Below are positions 15,330 to 21,369 of a stretch of 40,672 nt of DNA, piece by piece (the first letter of the stretch is position 1; each line of letters begins with the position of its first letter). The stretch is taken from contig JAUHYM010000007.1 in the NCBI GenBank assembly GCA_030426515.1, positions 1-40,672 on the forward strand, read 5' to 3'. Origin of the DNA: Actinomycetes bacterium (GTDB taxonomy: Bacteria > Actinomycetota > Actinomycetes > Actinomycetales > Microbacteriaceae). The notes beneath the pieces are model-generated. The model worked only from the letters and a program-made list of their open reading frames with translations. It searched no databases and was not told the DNA's origin. The position numbers and the translations under genes were made by a program.

Positions 15330-16001
15330 TCAGACGGAGACGAGCTCGTCCAGCAGAGCGGTGACGCGGTCGCGGATCTCGTCGCGGACGGCGCGGACGC
15401 CGTCGAGGTCGAGCTCGGCCGGGTCGGCCAGTTCCCAATCGAGGTAGCGCTTGCCCGGGTAGATCGGGCAGGCGTCGCCGCAGCCCATGGTGACCACCGC
15501 ATCGGCGGCGCGGACCACGTCGTCGGTGAGGGGCTTGGGGAACTCCTCGTGCGCGTCGATCCCGATCTCGTCGAGAGCCTCGAGCACCGCCGGGTGGATG
15601 CGCTCGCCCGGCTGCGAGCCCGCCGAGCGCACGTGCACGCGGTCGCCGCCGATCGAGCGGGTGAGGGCGGCGGCCATCTGCGAGCGTCCCGAGTTCTGCA
15701 CGCACACGTACAGCACCTCGGGCACCGGCTTGGCGATGAGTCCCTTGGACTGTGCGAGAGCGGTGAGGCGCTCACGGGCGAAGTTCTCGGCGATGTTCGT
15801 GAGATGCGCCGACACCTTCGCGGTGCGACCCAGTGCCGTGTACGACTCGAAGACGACGCGCTCAGCGGTCTCGGGGCTCACGACGCCGGTGAACTGATGA
15901 GCGAGGCGCTCGGCGGCGCCATGCAGCGCGTGCTCGGGGGAGAGGAGTCCCTCCTGGCCCTTCGCGAACGGCGCCTGCGCGGCGGTCTGCTCGGTGGTCA
16001 T
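15330..16001 (-). CDS. Arsenate reductase (LMW-phosphatase type) with N-terminal helical domain
   Basis: An arsenate reductase of the low-molecular-weight tyrosine-phosphatase fold, 223 residues. The catalytic P-loop is C-V-Q-N-S-G-R-S with C100 and R106; the second cysteine pair is in M-G-C-G-D-A-C-P. Residues 1-90 form an additional three-helix domain (A-A-E-R-L-A-H-Q-F and R-V-V-F-E-S-Y segments), as in the Corynebacterium ArsC1' type, which is thioredoxin-linked. This contrasts with the shorter, mycothiol-type ArsC next door. The ATG overlaps the stop of that gene by 4 bp, so both are made from one message. The first residues are the last of an arsenic-controlled two-gene unit. Confidence 0.9.
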   Translation of the reverse strand: MTTEQTAAQAPFAKGQEGLLSPEHALHGAAERLAHQFTGVVSPETAERVVFESYTALGRTAKVSAHLTNIAENFARERLTALAQSKGLIAKPVPEVLYVCVQNSGRSQMAAALTRSIGGDRVHVRSAGSQPGERIHPAVLEALDEIGIDAHEEFPKPLTDDVVRAADAVVTMGCGDACPIYPGKRYLDWELADPAELDLDGVRAVRDEIRDRVTALLDELVSV

Positions 16002-16414
16002 GCGGCACCCGCCTCGGGCACGAGGTCGGCCAGCAGCGCCTCGACGCGCCCGCGGATCTCGTCGCGGATCGGGCGGACGGCCTCGATGCCCTGCCCGGCG
16101 GGGTCCTCGAGCTCCCAGTCCTCGTAGCGCTTGCCGGGGAAGATCGGGCACGCGTCGCCGCAGCCCATGGTGATCACGGCGTCCGACACTCTCACGGCGT
16201 CGGTGGTGAGCACCTTCGGCTCTTGGCCGGCGATGTCGATGCCCTCTTCGGCCATGGCCTCCACGGCGACGGGGTTGATCTGGTCCTTCGGCGCCGACCC
16301 GGCCGACAGCACCTCGACGCTGTCGCCGCCGAGGTGGCGCAGGTAGCCGGCGGCCATCTGCGAACGGCCGGCGTTGTGGACGCAGACGAACAGGACGGTG
16401 GGCTTGTCGGTCAT
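15998..16414 (-). CDS. arsC: Arsenate reductase ArsC (probably mycothiol-dependent)
   Basis: A 138-residue arsenate reductase of the LMW-phosphatase fold that reduces As(V) to As(III). The P-loop is C11-V-H-N-A-G-R17-S, followed by C83 and C87 in M-G-C-G-D-A-C-P-I-F-P-G and the catalytic-type Asp in E-D-P-A-G. The family in actinobacteria couples to mycothiol and mycoredoxin; that is inferred from length and phylum. A strong GAAGGAG ribosome-binding site precedes the ATG. The promoter carries an 18-bp perfect palindrome (16445-16462) with an embedded TATGAT -10, so an ArsR-type repressor very likely controls this gene and the 4-bp-overlapping gene downstream. Confidence 0.93.
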   Translation of the reverse strand: MTDKPTVLFVCVHNAGRSQMAAGYLRHLGGDSVEVLSAGSAPKDQINPVAVEAMAEEGIDIAGQEPKVLTTDAVRVSDAVITMGCGDACPIFPGKRYEDWELEDPAGQGIEAVRPIRDEIRGRVEALLADLVPEAGAA

Positions 16415-16444
16415 GTGTGCTCCTTCGGAAGTCTGTCCCTAAAG

Positions 16445-16462
16445 CATAGATCATAATCTATG
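16445..16462 (-). promoter_or_regulatory. ArsR-type operator at the arsC promoter
   Basis: CATAGATCATAATCTATG is a perfect 7-4-7 palindrome. Its minus strand contains TATGAT (16455-16450), a good -10 element. The same CATAGAT-N4-half-site layout recurs at 17386-17403 before the ArsR-ArsC gene. Confidence 0.8.
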
Positions 16463-16503
16463 AATGGCACGTGAACGAGGGGTGACGAGCGGTGGGCGGT
16501 CGC

Positions 16504-17388
16504 TCAGTGATCGACGAGCTCGGCGAGCAGGTCGCGCACGCGGCGCTCGATGTCGTCGCGGATCTCCCGCACGGCGGACAGCGGTCTGCCCGATGGGTCC
16601 TCGAGATCCCAGTCGAGGTAGCGGCGACCCGGGTAGATCGGGCACGCATCGCCGCAGCCCATCGTGATCACGACGTCTGCCGCGCGCACCGCCTCGTCGG
16701 TCAGCGGCTTGGGGAACTCGCCCGCGAGCGGGACGCCGATCTCATCGAGCGCGGTGGCCACCGCGGACCGCACTTCGGCGGCGGGCTCGGAGCCCGCCGT
16801 GCGCACGCGAACGCGGTCTCCCGCGAGCTGGCGGAGGATGCCGGCGGCCATCTGCGAGCGGCCCGCGTTCTGGACGCAGACGAACAGCACCTCGGGCGTC
16901 GTGTGCTGCTCCTCGCGTGCGCGCAGGAACGCCTCGAGCCGTGCGGCCGAGAACGCCGCCGTGCGAGAGGCGAGGAAGCGCGAGGGGCTCGAGCTCGTGC
17001 GCAGCATGTCGTGGCTCTGCTGCACGTAATGCGCGACGGTCTCGCGGCTCAGCGTGCCTCGATAGCGTTCCGCGAGGTCGGCGACGATGCGCTCCAGGTC
17101 GACCAAGCCGGGCGGCGCGGCGTCCGGCAGAATGGCGCCCACGCGGTCGGCGTGCTCCGGTGCAAGCGCGTACCAGGTCCGTCGGCCGTCGCGTTCTCCG
17201 ACGACCACCCCGCTGTCGACCAGGGCCCGCATGTGGTGACTCACCGTCGGCTGTCGCAGGTCGAGCTCCTCGGCCAGACGCCCCACGAGCGCGCGTCCCG
17301 ACGGCGCCGCGCGGATGAGGCCGACGATGCGGGCCCGAGTGGGGTCGGCCAGGACCGTGAGCGCAGTGGGGGGCTCGGCGGCATCCAT
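16504..17388 (-). CDS. ArsR-ArsC fusion: repressor domain joined to arsenate reductase
   Basis: A 294-residue fusion. Residues 5-85 are an ArsR winged helix (recognition segment L-D-L-R-Q-P-T-V-S-H-H-M-R). Residues about 95-160 form a helical linker like the N-terminal domain of the neighbouring ArsC. Residues 165-294 are an LMW-phosphatase arsenate reductase with C171 and R177 in the P-loop and C245/C249 in M-G-C-G-D-A-C. The ArsR part contains no cysteine, so it lacks the usual metalloid site. I chose the ATG at 17388: TAGACT ends 7 nt upstream and a CATAGAT operator overlaps the start. A longer frame starting at 17472 would run through the operator and into the neighbouring gene. Confidence 0.88.
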   Translation of the reverse strand: MDAAEPPTALTVLADPTRARIVGLIRAAPSGRALVGRLAEELDLRQPTVSHHMRALVDSGVVVGERDGRRTWYALAPEHADRVGAILPDAAPPGLVDLERIVADLAERYRGTLSRETVAHYVQQSHDMLRTSSSPSRFLASRTAAFSAARLEAFLRAREEQHTTPEVLFVCVQNAGRSQMAAGILRQLAGDRVRVRTAGSEPAAEVRSAVATALDEIGVPLAGEFPKPLTDEAVRAADVVITMGCGDACPIYPGRRYLDWDLEDPSGRPLSAVREIRDDIERRVRDLLAELVDH

Positions 17389-17403
17389 AGATAGAAGTCT
17401 ATC
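17386..17403 (-). promoter_or_regulatory. Operator and -10 overlapping the ArsR-ArsC start codon
   Basis: CATAGATAGAAGTCTATC shares the 7-4-7 layout of the arsC operator (left arm identical, right arm 5 of 7). It includes the start codon (17388-17386) and a minus-strand TAGACT -10 (17401-17396) placed 7 nt from the ATG. The inner 14 bp (17390-17403) are a perfect palindrome. This predicts autoregulation of a leaderless message. Confidence 0.72.
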
Positions 17404-17443
17404 CGAAGGCCGCCCTTCGAGCGCGATCAGTCCGCGCGAGATG

Positions 17444-18778
17444 TCAGGAGCAGCACGCTCCGCCCGATCCATCGGTCGAGCACACGCCGGTGGCGGGCAG
17501 CGAGAGCTCGATGCGTCGCGCCGCGACGGTGTCGCCCGCGAGCTCGGCGACGATCGACCGCACCTGCTCGTAGCCGGTCGCGAGCAGGAACGTGGGGGCT
17601 CGTCCGAAGGACTTCATGCCCACCACGAAGAACCCGGGTTCGGGCTGCCGCAGCTCAGCGATCCCGTGCGGCTCGACGGTGCCGCACGAGTGGACGTTGG
17701 GGTCGATCAGCGGCGCGAGCCGGCGGGGCGCCTCGACGATGTCGTCGAGGTCCAGGCGCAGCTCGCGCAGCATCGTGAGATCCGGGCGGAAGCCGGTGGC
17801 GGCGACCACGAGATCGGTGCGGTGGGTGACCACCTCACCGCGGCGAACGCCGACGAGTTCGACCTGGCCGTCGGCGCATCGGGCCTCGAGGATCGCGAAC
17901 CCCTCGAGGCGCTCGATCACGCCGTCGCCGACGGCCTGGGCCAGGCGCCCGCCCAGCGCGGCGCGTGCGGGCAGCTCGTCATCATCGGAGGCCGTGATCC
18001 GGTCCGCGCTCACGGTCCGGGTGATCCACGTGGCGCGCGTGCCGGGTTCGGTGCGCGCGAGCTCCGTCAGCGCGAGAAGAGTCCCTGCCGCGGAGTGCCC
18101 TGCGCCGACGACGGTCGTGTGTCTTCCGGCGAATCGGGCGCGGTCGGCGCCGAGCACGTCGGGCAGGGCAGGCAGCAGACGGTCGCCGATCGTCTCGGCT
18201 CCGCGCAGGGCGAGGCCGTTGGCGCTCAGCGGGTTCGGCGTGCGGTACGTTCCCGAGGCGTCGATCACCGCGCGTGCGGCGACCTCGTCGATCGAGCCGT
18301 CGGCGCGGCGGACGCGCACGATCAGGGGAGCCGCCGCCCGCCCGCGCGTGCGGGTGCGGTCCATCCCCTCGCGGGTGATGGCGAGGACCTCCGTCTCGAG
18401 CTGCAGGTGCGGTGCCAGCGCCGCGCTGCGCGCCAGCGGGTCCAGGTAGAGATCGACCAGCTCGGCGCCGGTCGGCATCCGCTCATCGTCGGGTGTGTTC
18501 CAGGGTGCGGTCGCTTCCGCGTGCGAGGTCGAGGCGAGGATGCGCTGCGCGGCGGGGTCGATCAGGTGACGCCACGGCGTGAACAGGCGTGTGTGACCCC
18601 ACGCTCGCACGCTCGCGGCGGCGGTGGCTCCCGCTTCGAGGATCACGAAGTCCAGTCCGCGTTCGTGGAGGTGCGCCGCCGCGGCGAGCCCGACGGGGCC
18701 GGCGCCGACGACGATGACCGGCAGGGTTGCCAGCCGGCCCGGGGCGCTCGTGCGCGGAGTGAGGTCGAGAAGTGTCAT
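17444..18778 (-). CDS. FAD/NAD(P)-binding flavoprotein of the arsenic cluster
   Basis: A 444-residue two-dinucleotide-binding flavoprotein related to flavin monooxygenases and to ArsO-like proteins in ars operons. The FAD motif G-A-G-P-V-G is at 25-30; an NAD(P) motif G-A-G-H-S-A-A-G lies near residue 225; A-T-G-F-R-P-D marks the C-terminal FAD loop. The reaction is unknown. The tail ends S-T-D-G-S-G-G-A-C-C-S, with a vicinal cysteine pair that could bind trivalent arsenic. An AAGGA ribosome-binding site supports the ATG at 18778. Minus-strand TTGACA-17-CAGGAT forms a promoter, and a 24-bp palindrome at 18788-18811 covers the likely start of transcription. Confidence 0.82.
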   Translation of the reverse strand: MTLLDLTPRTSAPGRLATLPVIVVGAGPVGLAAAAHLHERGLDFVILEAGATAAASVRAWGHTRLFTPWRHLIDPAAQRILASTSHAEATAPWNTPDDERMPTGAELVDLYLDPLARSAALAPHLQLETEVLAITREGMDRTRTRGRAAAPLIVRVRRADGSIDEVAARAVIDASGTYRTPNPLSANGLALRGAETIGDRLLPALPDVLGADRARFAGRHTTVVGAGHSAAGTLLALTELARTEPGTRATWITRTVSADRITASDDDELPARAALGGRLAQAVGDGVIERLEGFAILEARCADGQVELVGVRRGEVVTHRTDLVVAATGFRPDLTMLRELRLDLDDIVEAPRRLAPLIDPNVHSCGTVEPHGIAELRQPEPGFFVVGMKSFGRAPTFLLATGYEQVRSIVAELAGDTVAARRIELSLPATGVCSTDGSGGACCS

Positions 18779-18787
18779 CGCGTGTCC

Positions 18788-18811
18788 TTGCATCGAAGTC
18801 TGTCGATGCAA
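18788..18811 (-). promoter_or_regulatory. Perfect ArsR operator before the flavoprotein gene
   Basis: TTGCATCGA-N6-TCGATGCAA is a perfect 9-6-9 palindrome. It sits between the minus-strand -10 CAGGAT (18819-18814) and the start codon at 18778. Confidence 0.82.
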
Positions 18812-18813
18812 CA

Positions 18814-18840
18814 TCCTGCGCCCTGTATCGATGATTGTCA
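18814..18840 (-). promoter_or_regulatory. Flavoprotein gene promoter
   Basis: On the minus strand TTGACA (18840-18835), a 17-bp spacer and CAGGAT (18819-18814) form a consensus-spaced promoter directed at the flavoprotein gene. Confidence 0.6.
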
Positions 18841-18862
18841 ATATCGAGTATCTTCGATGCAT
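18839..18862 (+). promoter_or_regulatory. Second ArsR operator with -10, overlapping the arsR start
   Basis: ATCGA-N6-TCGAT (18843-18858) with the right arm continuing as TCGATGCAT (8 of 9 to the perfect operator). TATCTT (18849-18854) can act as -10 and ends 6 nt before the arsR ATG at 18861, giving a leaderless, autoregulated gene. Confidence 0.65.
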
Positions 18863-19250
18863 GCCCGATCTGATTCCGATCGACGACGTGTCTGCCATCG
18901 CCTGCTGCACGCCGCTGGTGCGCGAGCCCCTCTCGGCCGACGAGGCCGATGCGCTCGCGCGGACCGTGAAGGCGCTCGCCGACCCCACACGGCTGCGTCT
19001 GCTCTCGATCGTCGCCGCCAGCGCGGGGGCGGAAGCCTGCGTCTGCGACCTCACCGAGCCGGTGGGCCTCAGTCAGCCCACGGTCTCGCACCACCTGAAG
19101 ATCCTCACCGACGCGGGCTTCCTCACGCGCAGCCGGCGTGGCACCTGGGCGTACTACGCGCTTGTGCCCCGCGCGCTCGACCGCGTCTCGCAGCTGCTCA
19201 CCGGCACCGACGCTCCGGCCGAGGTCGAGACCACGGGAGCCCCCGCGTGA
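18861..19250 (+). CDS. arsR: ArsR-family arsenite-responsive repressor
   Basis: A 129-residue winged-helix repressor. An N-terminal cysteine pair (C15-C16) and C60/C62 in A-C-V-C-D-L resemble the arsenite site of the Corynebacterium glutamicum ArsR, in which Cys15, Cys16 and Cys55 bind As(III). The recognition helix is in V-G-L-S-Q-P-T-V-S-H-H-L-K-I-L. The ATG at 18861 has no Shine-Dalgarno and follows a -10 by 6 nt. Its operator family (TCGATGCA half-sites) differs from that of the fusion protein, suggesting two separately tuned repressors. It overlaps the downstream channel gene by 4 bp and is divergent from the flavoprotein gene. Confidence 0.92.
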   Translation: MPDLIPIDDVSAIACCTPLVREPLSADEADALARTVKALADPTRLRLLSIVAASAGAEACVCDLTEPVGLSQPTVSHHLKILTDAGFLTRSRRGTWAYYALVPRALDRVSQLLTGTDAPAEVETTGAPA

Positions 19251-19978
19251 CCGGCGCGACGGCGCGGCGATCCGACGGCGTCGCACCGGGCCCTGCCGGC
19301 ACCGCGCGCGCACGGCGACTGGGCGAGATCGACCCGAAGGCGCTGGCCGGCGAGTTCCTGGGCAGTGCGGGTCTTGCCGCCGTCGTGATCGGGTCAGGGA
19401 TCGCCGCGCAGTCGCTGTCGGCGGATGTCGGGCTCCAGCTGTTCGAGAACGCCTTCGCGACCGCGCTCGGACTGACGGTGCTGATCCTCACCTTCCAGAC
19501 GGTGTCGGGTGCGCATTTCAATCCCGCCGTCACGGTGGCCGATGCGCTCACCTCGCGCCGCTGGCGGACGGCGACCGCGTACATCCCGGTCCAGATTCTC
19601 GGGTGCATCGCGGGTGCGGTGCTGGCCAACCTGATGTTCGGTCTGCCTGCGGTGTCGTGGAGCACGACCGACCGGGCGGTGCCGGCGACGCTGCTGGCCG
19701 AGGTCGTCGCCACGTCGGGACTCGTCTTCCTCATCTTCGCGCTGGTGCGCACCGGGCGCTCCGCGTGGGCCGGGCCCGCCGTGGGCGCCTACATCGGCGC
19801 GGCGTACTGGTTCACCTCGTCGACCTCGTTCGCCAACCCGGCGATCACCATCGGCCGCGCCTTCAGCGACACCTTCGCGGGCATCGCGCCGGCGTCGGTG
19901 CTGCCCTACATCGGCGCGCAGCTGGTGGGCGCGGTGGTGGCCTGGGCGCTCGCGCGCTCGATGTTCCCCGTGCGCTGA
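19247..19978 (+). CDS. aqpS: AqpS-like aquaglyceroporin of the ars operon
   Basis: A 243-residue membrane channel of the MIP family, with about six helices. Both pore motifs are present: H-F-N-P-A-V-T (N92-A94) and F-A-N-P-A-I-T (N197-A199) followed by the selectivity arginine R204. In Sinorhizobium meliloti an aquaporin in the ars operon lets As(III) formed by ArsC flow out of the cell; the same role is inferred here because arsR overlaps it by 4 bp (GTG start at 19247) and no arsB or acr3 pump is in the window. The first 25 residues are a variable, Arg-rich cytoplasmic tail. Confidence 0.88.
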   Translation: MTGATARRSDGVAPGPAGTARARRLGEIDPKALAGEFLGSAGLAAVVIGSGIAAQSLSADVGLQLFENAFATALGLTVLILTFQTVSGAHFNPAVTVADALTSRRWRTATAYIPVQILGCIAGAVLANLMFGLPAVSWSTTDRAVPATLLAEVVATSGLVFLIFALVRTGRSAWAGPAVGAYIGAAYWFTSSTSFANPAITIGRAFSDTFAGIAPASVLPYIGAQLVGAVVAWALARSMFPVR

Positions 19979-19993
19979 CCGGCAGGGGGCCGC

Positions 19994-20007
19994 GGGACCA
20001 AAGGCCC
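19994..20007 (+). promoter_or_regulatory. DosR/DevR-type binding box upstream of the DoxX-like gene
   Basis: GGGACCAAAGGCCC matches the mycobacterial DosR core GGGACTWWAGTCCC at 12 of 14 positions and keeps the outer GGGAC...CCC. It is about 87 bp upstream of the ATG at 20095, and a DosR-like regulator is encoded just downstream of that gene. Confidence 0.6.
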
Positions 20008-20041
20008 TATGGCGGGCTGTGCGACCGGTGCACTGTGGATG

Positions 20042-20052
20042 TTGTCAGACCA
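20042..20052. promoter_or_regulatory. FadR-type (GntR) operator candidate upstream of the DoxX-like gene
   Basis: TTGTCAGACCA fits TNGTnnnACNA. With flanks it matches the cydA palindrome (12561-12574) at 13 of 14 positions. Confidence 0.35.
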
Positions 20053-20094
20053 CACGACATCCCGGATCACCGATCCACGAACGAGGAGAATCCC

Positions 20095-20685
20095 ATGACC
20101 ACGGCCGCCGTCGCCACCTCTGCCGCGCAGACCGCGACACGCGCACGCACCGCCACCGCACCCCTGAAGCTCGAGAAGGACATCGTCACCACGCCCGGCG
20201 CGCGCATCGCGCTCGCGGTGACTCGCTACGCCACCGCATTCGTCTTCCTCTGGGCGTTCCTCGACAAGACCTTGGGCCTCGGATACTCGACGCCGGTCGA
20301 GCGTGCGTGGATCAACGGCGGCACCCCGGCCCAGGGCTTCCTCGCCAACGCGGTCGCGGAAGGACCCCTGCAGGGCTTCTTCCAGTCCCTGGCCACGCCC
20401 GCCGTCGACGTCATCTTCATGCTGGGTCTGCTCGGCATCGGCGCGGCGGTCCTGCTCGGAATGGGCTTGCGCATCGCCGCGGTCTCCGGCACCGCGATGA
20501 TGGTGCTGATGTACCTCGCCGAGTGGCCGTTCGCCGCCGGTTCCACCAACCCGATCGTCGACTACCACATCGTCTACGCGCTGGTGCTGATCGTGATCGC
20601 CGCCACCGCTGCCGGGGACACCTGGGGGCTGGGCGCCCAGTGGAAGAGCCTGCCGTTCGTGCAGCGCAACCGCTGGCTGGTCTGA
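20095..20685 (+). CDS. DoxX-like membrane protein
   Basis: A 196-residue integral membrane protein with a 40-residue Ala/Thr-rich cytoplasmic start and about four helices (approximately 45-65, 100-120, 125-145, 155-175). The R-Y-A-T-A-F-V-F-L-W-A-F-L-D-K segment and the G-G-T-P-A-Q-G-F-L loop resemble DoxX/terminal-oxidase-associated family proteins, many of which accompany hypoxic regulons in actinobacteria; the function is not settled. A GAGGAG ribosome-binding site supports the ATG at 20095. A DosR-type box lies at 19994, so hypoxic induction by the neighbouring kinase-regulator pair is likely. A strong shared terminator (20704-20740) follows. Confidence 0.8.
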   Translation: MTTAAVATSAAQTATRARTATAPLKLEKDIVTTPGARIALAVTRYATAFVFLWAFLDKTLGLGYSTPVERAWINGGTPAQGFLANAVAEGPLQGFFQSLATPAVDVIFMLGLLGIGAAVLLGMGLRIAAVSGTAMMVLMYLAEWPFAAGSTNPIVDYHIVYALVLIVIAATAAGDTWGLGAQWKSLPFVQRNRWLV

Positions 20686-20703
20686 GGCCCCAGCCCCCTC
20701 ACG

Positions 20704-20740
20704 ATGAGGATGCCGCGGGTGAGGCCCGCGGCATCCTCAT
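20704..20740. terminator. Bidirectional terminator between DoxX-like gene and regulator gene
   Basis: A perfect 16-bp stem (20704-20719 with 20725-20740) around the loop TGAGG. It follows the plus-strand DoxX-like gene and contains the stop codon of the convergent regulator gene (20739-20737). Confidence 0.85.
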
Positions 20741-21369
20741 GTGTTCTTGAGCTCGGCGCCGTAGACCGCCGCCTGCGTACGCCGCTCCATGCCGAGCTTG
20801 TCGAAGATGCGCGAGACGTAGTTCTTCACCGTCTTCTCGGCCAGCTCCAGGCGGTCCCCGATCTGCCGGTTCGTGAGCCCTTCGGCGATGAGCGCGAGCA
20901 CCTGACGCTCGCGGGCCGTCAGCCCGTCGGTCTTCGACGCCGGCGTCTCCTGCTCCTGCGCCGCGGTGCGCAGGCGCGTCGCCGCGGCCGGGTCGATCAG
21001 CGTCTTCCCCGCGGCCACAGAGCGGATCGCCTCGATCAGACCGTTCCCGCGGATGTCCTTGAGCACGTATCCCATAGCGCCGGCGAGGACGGCGGCGCGA
21101 CTGGCCTCATCGTCGTCGTACGCCGTGAGGATCAGGCAGGCCACATCGGGGTGGTGTGAGCGGATGTCGCGGCAGACGTCCACGCCCGTGCCATCGGGAA
21201 GACGCATGTCCAGCACCGCGACGTCGGGCTGGGTCGCCGCGACCCGGCCCAGCGTCTGGGCCGCCGTGGACGCCTCGGCGACCACCTCCATGCCGGGGGC
21301 GTGGTCGATGAGGTCGACCACACCGCGGCGGACGATCTCGTGGTCGTCGAGTACGAAGACCTTGATCAT
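20737..21369 (-). CDS. devR: DosR/DevR-like response regulator
   Basis: A 210-residue NarL/LuxR-type response regulator. The receiver domain (1-120) has the acidic pair D8/D9, phosphoacceptor D54 (same number as in mycobacterial DosR) and K104. The C-terminal HTH (about 145-205) reads G-L-T-A-R-E-R-Q-V then A-E-K-T-V-K-N-Y-V-S-R, and ends K-L-G-M-E-R-R-T-Q-A-A-V, nearly identical to DosR. Its ATG overlaps the kinase stop by 4 bp, so it is the last gene of a four-gene operon. A DosR-type box upstream of the adjacent DoxX-like gene is a probable target. Only the stop codon lies in the shared terminator. Confidence 0.9.
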   Translation of the reverse strand: MIKVFVLDDHEIVRRGVVDLIDHAPGMEVVAEASTAAQTLGRVAATQPDVAVLDMRLPDGTGVDVCRDIRSHHPDVACLILTAYDDDEASRAAVLAGAMGYVLKDIRGNGLIEAIRSVAAGKTLIDPAAATRLRTAAQEQETPASKTDGLTARERQVLALIAEGLTNRQIGDRLELAEKTVKNYVSRIFDKLGMERRTQAAVYGAELKNT

